Below are positions 6,345-10,227 of a stretch of DNA of 10,227 nucleotides, piece by piece. The stretch comes from Candidatus Aminicenantota bacterium. Lineage in GTDB: Bacteria; Acidobacteriota; Aminicenantia; UBA2199. Location: contig JAPKZM010000228.1 of the NCBI GenBank assembly GCA_026393775.1, positions 1 through 10,227 of the forward strand, read 5' to 3'. A program made the position numbers and the translations under genes. The notes beneath the pieces were generated by a model. That model saw only the letters and a list, made by a program, of their open reading frames with translations, was not told the origin of the DNA and searched no databases. Positions within the stretch are counted from its first letter, which is position 1. Every line of letters begins with the position of its first letter.

Positions 6345-6758
6345 TTAGTTTTTGGCTTCTGCGACAACGTAAAGGTATATTAAATTTTCTTCTCCGGTAT
6401 TTGTAACGTTGTGTTCAGTATTTGGGGGGCAATAAACAACTTCGCCCTTTGCAAACAAAAGTGTAGAGCCCCCTATTATTGCCATTTCTCCTTTTCCCTC
6501 AATAATGATTACCAATTCTTCGTATTTCTCCGTGCTGTGCTTGCCAACCGATTTTTTTGGAGCCAGTAAAACCAGACCGGAACGCATCGTCGATGACTCG
6601 GGCGGTCCAGCTAGCACACGCAGGTAATCTTTTCCAGCACTATCCAGCTTGATCACTTTAGGAATCTGTTGCCCCACCAAATCGGAGCTTTGGCAAAAAA
6701 TTATTGAAGCCAAAACAATGAGATTTACTAAAATTAAAAGCATGATACGTTTTTTCAT
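6345..6758 (-). CDS. Small exported protein with a single cupin domain, function unknown
   Basis: The 137-residue product starts with a signal sequence (MKKRIMLLILVNLIVLASII), so it is probably exported. A Cys at 22 follows the hydrophobic core, but Phe at -1 makes a lipobox unlikely. One Cupin_2 barrel follows. Motif 1 reads GKHSTEKYEELVIIIEG (72-88): His74, Glu81 and Gly88 fit, but the second His of the usual HxH is Thr76. Motif 2, GEVVYCPPNTEHNVTN (105-120), supplies His116. The metal site is thus three-ligand or changed. A ribosome site AAGGA lies nine bases before ATG 6758. The gene sits 27 bases after the Slt gene and may be co-transcribed. It is more AT-rich (about 40% GC over the part I counted) than its neighbours, hinting at separate origin. 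Substrate is unknown; exported cupins are often annotated without function. Confidence 0.8.
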   Translation of the reverse strand: MKKRIMLLILVNLIVLASIIFCQSSDLVGQQIPKVIKLDSAGKDYLRVLAGPPESSTMRSGLVLLAPKKSVGKHSTEKYEELVIIIEGKGEMAIIGGSTLLFAKGEVVYCPPNTEHNVTNTGEENLIYLYVVAEAKN

Positions 6759-6785
6759 ATTACATTTTCCTTTTCGTAAACTCCA

Positions 6786-8789
6786 TTAGGATTTGCCGGT
6801 TTCATAATAATATCTGTAAAAAAAATAGTTGCGCAAGATGTTTTTGACATAATTGCGCGTTTCCGAATAGGGGATCATTTCGATGAACTCTTCCTCGGTA
6901 GCGTCGGGAAAATCGGCCAGCCACTGGTCGACCACCCCTACCCCGGCGTTGTAGGCCGCCAGGGCCAAATAGAGGCGGCCGTCGTATTTGTCCAGCAGCG
7001 TTTTCAGGTACTGCAGCCCCAGGCTGATGTTGGTTTCCGGATCGTACAGGTCCCTGGCCCTGACCTTGAGGTCGCGGCGGCTGGCGACCTGGTTCGCCGT
7101 GGAGTGCAGGAGCTGCATCAAGCCGAAGGCGCGGGCCGGCGACAGCGAGTCGGCCCGGAAAAACGACTCTTCCCGGATCAGGGCCTGAACCAGGCACGGG
7201 TCGACCGCATGTTCCCGACTGTAGGCCGCGATCAATTCCGAGTACTGGCGGGGAAAGAAAATGCCGCTCAGGAAATTGGGCAGGCGCACGTTCTCGATAT
7301 GCTTGAAATTGTTGCGGAAGCTGGCAAATGCCTGGTAGAAGCGGTTCCGTCGGTATTCGATCAGCGACTCGCTGATTTTCAACAGGTTCAGGTCGGAACG
7401 GTTGAGCAGCGGATCGCTCTTGGCGGCGCGGATCGTTTCCAGGCAGTCGTCCCACAGGCTGTACTTGGCCAAAGTCTTCAAATCGACGCTGATCTCCGTA
7501 AAACGGGCGCTGGGTGATCCATCGATCGAGCTGATGAAAGCCTGGTTCAGTGTTTTAAACTTGGACTTGTCGCGGAACACCCTGACCGTGTAGTAGGAAA
7601 ACGGGTACTGGGACTTCGGCTGCGGTTTTCTGTTTTCTAGCTTGCCCAGCCAGTAACGCGAAGCGATCTGGTAACTGAGCAGGGGCGACTGGCAGCCTTT
7701 TTGGAAATATTGCCTGGCCTGGTCTTTGCGCTCCTGGCGGTAGTAAATCCAGGCCAGCAGCCAGACGGTCTTCCAATATTCTTCATCCGGCTCTTGGCAT
7801 TGTTCCAGATACAGCGCGTACATGGGCAGGGCTTTTTCATATTCCCTCTTGCTGAGCAGGATTTGCGCCGCTTCGCGCAGCAGTTCGGGATACAGGGACG
7901 AGTCCCGGCCTATAGCCTGCAGCTGTCCCAGGATATCCGTTTGCGCGTCTGAGCGCAGGGCGATTTTCAGCAGGATCTTCTCGGCGAACGGCTGGTATTT
8001 TTCACCCAGCCCCCCCTGCAGCAAAGCCCGGGAGCGGACATAGTCGCGGCCCAGGTAGGCGAACTCCGCCTTGAAAAGCGTGGCCAAAAGGCGGTAGCGG
8101 CAATAGGGCAATTCCTGCCTGAATTCCGCTTTGGCGGCGGTTTTCAGCAGGAATGAAAATTTAGCCGACCAGAAATCCTCATCCAAGCGCCCGAGCAAAC
8201 CGCTCAACGCCGCCGCGGGCAGCGCTTTGCGGAAAGAGGCGATGTTGCGGTTTGCGAAAAGGAGCTTGAATTCCTCTTGGGCCCGGGCGGCTTGATTATT
8301 CCGCAGCAGGCAATTGAGCAGCATGATCTTTGTTTCCAGGCTGCTGGCGTGATGGGCATCGTGATAAACAATATAGGTCTTGAATTTTTTTACGGCGTAC
8401 AGGCTGCGAAGCTGGAGTTCATCGCGCTGGGCCGCGATATAGGGAAATTCTCCGGGAATTTTGGTCAGGGCAGCGCTGCTCAACTCGTATTTCTTTTCGT
8501 CCACAAGCTGCTCGGCTTGCCGCAGCCTGGCTATGGCTGCCAGCAGCGGATTGTCACGATCGCCGGGGTCGATCTCCTTCAACGGACGGGTTGGTCCACT
8601 TGACAAGAAAAAATTCAAAAAGCGGTAATTCCTGAACAATTGCCTGTGGTTGATGGTGGATGCGGGTAGCAGCGGCAGTTCCGCTTGCACCAGCCCGGTC
8701 AAACAAAAGGCGGTAATGAAAGAAAAAACAAAGACCGAAGCAAATAACAGGGTATATTTCAGACGTCGGCTTTTATCTGTAAACTTCAA
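6786..8789 (-). CDS. Slt70-like exported lytic murein transglycosylase
   Basis: The enzyme cleaves the MurNAc-GlcNAc bond in the periplasm with formation of 1,6-anhydroMurNAc. The 667-residue protein has a signal peptide (basic start, hydrophobic about 12-33, likely cleavage after LVQA at 36). A long helical region (about 80-500) follows, with TPR-like repeats as in the Slt70 superhelix, then a C-terminal SLT domain (about 515-655). Catalytic Glu541 lies in ALIREESFF; GLMQL (556-560), AYNAGVG (612-618) and PYSETRNYV (640-648) are the other family motifs. The start is TTG 8789, with AAGGG eight bases upstream, inside the last 17 bases of the GAF gene, indicating coupled translation. Its length is close to Slt70, and the helical part is not strongly conserved. 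The symbol slt would fit, but orthology to E. coli Slt is not proven. Confidence 0.92.
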   Translation of the reverse strand: MKFTDKSRRLKYTLLFASVFVFSFITAFCLTGLVQAELPLLPASTINHRQLFRNYRFLNFFLSSGPTRPLKEIDPGDRDNPLLAAIARLRQAEQLVDEKKYELSSAALTKIPGEFPYIAAQRDELQLRSLYAVKKFKTYIVYHDAHHASSLETKIMLLNCLLRNNQAARAQEEFKLLFANRNIASFRKALPAAALSGLLGRLDEDFWSAKFSFLLKTAAKAEFRQELPYCRYRLLATLFKAEFAYLGRDYVRSRALLQGGLGEKYQPFAEKILLKIALRSDAQTDILGQLQAIGRDSSLYPELLREAAQILLSKREYEKALPMYALYLEQCQEPDEEYWKTVWLLAWIYYRQERKDQARQYFQKGCQSPLLSYQIASRYWLGKLENRKPQPKSQYPFSYYTVRVFRDKSKFKTLNQAFISSIDGSPSARFTEISVDLKTLAKYSLWDDCLETIRAAKSDPLLNRSDLNLLKISESLIEYRRNRFYQAFASFRNNFKHIENVRLPNFLSGIFFPRQYSELIAAYSREHAVDPCLVQALIREESFFRADSLSPARAFGLMQLLHSTANQVASRRDLKVRARDLYDPETNISLGLQYLKTLLDKYDGRLYLALAAYNAGVGVVDQWLADFPDATEEEFIEMIPYSETRNYVKNILRNYFFYRYYYETGKS

Positions 8790-9810
8790 AATTGTAGCCC
8801 TTCAAGGCCTGGCGGTCGCCCTTGGCCAGGATTTTCACCATTTGTTCTTCGAAATAGAGCAAGTCGCTGGAACGGCGCATGTACAATTCCTTGGCTTGAA
8901 GCAGGGTTTCCTTCAATACCTCGTACAAATTCCTGTTCTTGATCCCGTCTTCAACCAGTTTCTTATTATATAGGATAATGTCATTGATGATTACACGGGC
9001 GTAGCGCTCCGGGTCGTTGCCCTTGGCCGGCGCCGATGTTTTTTCCATCTCGTCGGCGTGCTCGATGAACTTGACTTCCATTTCCGCTTCTTCGACGAAT
9101 TCCTGCGTTTTAATCTTGGTCAGAAATTTTTGCCGGATAGGCAGCATGTCAAGGCTGAGCTCGCCGACGGTGGCCAGGATTTCAATGACCTTGTGCTGAA
9201 TGGGAGTATCCATCATTGAATCGGCGTAGATGACCGCCTGCGGCTTGCCCTTGACGAAAAAAGGCAAGACGAAAATCTTCTGCGGCTTGCCGCCGCCTAG
9301 GCGGTTGAAGATCAAAAAATCATCGGGTTTGCTGACCGGTTCACCCATGTAGCTTTTTCTGTTCTCGATCACGTTTTTGAGAATCGTGTTGGCCGAAAGG
9401 GAGAAAAAGACCTTTTTCAAATCCTCGTCGTTGATCTGGCCATCGCGGCCGGAAAAACCCTTGCCCTTCCAACCGACCAGTTTGTCGTCGCGCAGCAGGA
9501 ACATGGCGGCCCGGTCGCAAAAATGCTTGATGCCGTCGATGATGCCGCCGATCAGGACCAGTTGGTTGTTGGCCGCGGCTATTTTTTTCACGTAATCGTT
9601 CAGGATAGGGATTGCGCCGGCGGCGTCGGCGTCATCGTCACGGCCGGACAGTTCATCCGGCATGCGGAATTGGACCAGTTCATCAAAATCCTTTAATTTT
9701 TCTATCTGCTTGAACATGCTGCTCTGGAACGTGTCAATGCGGTTGAGCAAAAACTGCACCTTTTCATTGATCACCTTTTCGACCAGGTTTTTCACATCTT
9801 CCTTTTTCAT
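8773..9810 (-). CDS. GAF-domain protein with a C-terminal helical motif, probable cytoplasmic sensor or scaffold
   Basis: No signal peptide or membrane segment is seen. The 345 residues divide into an N-terminal helical, probably coiled-coil part (about 1-50), an acidic linker (DELSGRDDDADAA, 52-64), a GAF-like domain (about 70-222) and a helical tail. The GAF part shows a recurring pattern: CDRAAMFLLRDDKLVGWKGKGF (98-119), a central region ending in FVLPFFVKGKPQAVIYADS (180-198), then a final helix. The tail has DPERYARVIINDIILYN (266-282) and LKETLLQAKELYMRRS (299-314). From memory this arrangement recurs in GAF proteins of Acidobacteriota and myxobacteria, without a known function. ATG 9810 is preferred over the adjacent TTG 9813 because the ribosome site GGAGGG (9816-9821) is then five bases away. 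The gene follows the phosphatase by 17 bases and overlaps the Slt gene by 17. No output domain is present. Confidence 0.78.
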   Translation of the reverse strand: MKKEDVKNLVEKVINEKVQFLLNRIDTFQSSMFKQIEKLKDFDELVQFRMPDELSGRDDDADAAGAIPILNDYVKKIAAANNQLVLIGGIIDGIKHFCDRAAMFLLRDDKLVGWKGKGFSGRDGQINDEDLKKVFFSLSANTILKNVIENRKSYMGEPVSKPDDFLIFNRLGGGKPQKIFVLPFFVKGKPQAVIYADSMMDTPIQHKVIEILATVGELSLDMLPIRQKFLTKIKTQEFVEEAEMEVKFIEHADEMEKTSAPAKGNDPERYARVIINDIILYNKKLVEDGIKNRNLYEVLKETLLQAKELYMRRSSDLLYFEEQMVKILAKGDRQALKGYNFEVYR

Positions 9811-9827
9811 CAATTCCCTCCTACAGG

Positions 9828-10227
9828 CTACACGCCAGATTCCAGACGGCTGGCTAAAAGTTCTGGAAGCCCGGCTTCCCTGATTTTTTTCTGGGTTGCC
9901 TTCACCTCGTAGGCGAAGCGGATGAAGTTGATCTCCCGCTTGCCCGAATCAAAAATAATAAAACTGGATGCCGGGTTCTTGTCGCGCGGCTGGCCGATCG
10001 ACCCGGGGTTGATCAAGTACTTGGTGTTGGCGTCCAGCTTGATGCGCATGCTCTCGCTCAAGGGCACGATATCGATCTTTTCGTTGCGCAGAAAATAGAT
10101 GATCGGAAAATGGGTGTGGCCGAAAAAAGCAACGGATGTTTCCATGAACTTGAACGATTCGGCGGCCTCAAATTGGGAAAACACATAATAATCCTCGTCG
10201 AACGGCGAGCCATGGCAGATGGTGATG
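9828..10227 (-). CDS. Calcineurin-like metallophosphoesterase (YfcE/MJ0936-type), 5' end outside the window
   Basis: The frame is open to the right edge, so the N-terminal half, which would carry the first metal ligands (DxH and GDxxD), is missing. The visible 132 residues begin ITICHGSPFDEDYYVF, containing the HG metal-ligand motif. Then come the GHTHFP metal motif and NPGSIGQPRD, which is typical of the single-domain phosphodiesterases related to YfcE and MJ0936. These enzymes hydrolyse phosphodiesters with a two-metal centre; their natural substrates are mostly unknown. The gene ends 17 bases before the GAF gene, suggesting one transcript. The internal GTG 10184 should not be taken as the start, since upstream codons still encode conserved motif residues. 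Confidence 0.9.
   Translation of the reverse strand, partial: ITICHGSPFDEDYYVFSQFEAAESFKFMETSVAFFGHTHFPIIYFLRNEKIDIVPLSESMRIKLDANTKYLINPGSIGQPRDKNPASSFIIFDSGKREINFIRFAYEVKATQKKIREAGLPELLASRLESGV

Noticed and set aside
6802..7455. 217-codon open frame on the minus strand
   Set aside because: It is a shifted frame inside the SLT domain region, rich in Pro, Arg and Gly. The real frame carries the catalytic Glu and all SLT motifs.
10182..10184. GTG as start of the metallophosphatase
   Set aside because: The frame continues upstream with conserved residues (CHGSPFDEDYY), so the gene is cut by the window edge.
1..10227. CRISPR arrays, tRNA or rRNA genes, insertion sequences, phage or defence genes
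   Set aside because: No regular repeats, no RNA-gene signatures, no transposase or integrase motifs and no terminal inverted repeats were seen on either strand.

Overview
The window is a piece of a bacterial chromosome carrying ten protein genes, two of them cut by the window edges. Nothing in it looks like a phage, plasmid, transposon, CRISPR array or RNA gene. The gene content (Der, chromosomal-type ParA/ParB, Ddl, RuvX, MltG, PgeF, a Slt-type transglycosylase) points to a peptidoglycan-making bacterium, probably diderm because it has an exported Slt70-like enzyme. The GAF protein ends in a helical segment that I associate with Acidobacteriota-like and myxobacterial lineages. An uncultured relative of Acidobacteriota/Aminicenantes is therefore a guess, not a determination.

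Layout. Left arm, plus strand: the 3' part of der (1-969), a 165-base spacer with an 18-bp perfect palindrome and a good sigma70-like promoter, then parA (1135-1890) and parB (1883-2719), overlapping by 8 bases. A 233-base convergent spacer (2720-2952) follows. The rest is minus strand and is read from right to left: a metallophosphatase fragment (10227-9828), a GAF-domain protein (9810-8773), an exported Slt-like lytic transglycosylase (8789-6786) and a small exported cupin (6758-6345). After a 197-base AT-rich spacer with an operator-like inverted repeat over a TATAAT box come ddl (6147-5095), ruvX (5114-4707), mltG (4710-3679) and pgeF (3666-2953).

How the genes work together. Three of the four genes in the ddl-ruvX-mltG-pgeF unit act on peptidoglycan: Ddl makes the D-Ala-D-Ala end of the stem peptide, MltG cuts nascent glycan strands and so sets their length, and PgeF-type proteins remove precursors with the wrong first amino acid. 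RuvX is the rRNA-processing exception. Overlaps of 20 and 4 bases and a 12-base gap suggest translational coupling. The upstream unit adds an exported murein-degrading enzyme coupled by a 17-base overlap to a GAF-domain protein of unknown role. ParAB handles chromosome segregation.

I did not find a clearly new system. The points most worth a second look are the palindrome before parAB, which has the length and TGT...ACA ends of a parS site but a different interior; the GAF protein coupled to the transglycosylase; the operator-like repeat before ddl; and an in-frame open stretch of 48 codons after the pgeF stop. There is no gene-free stretch longer than 300 bases.
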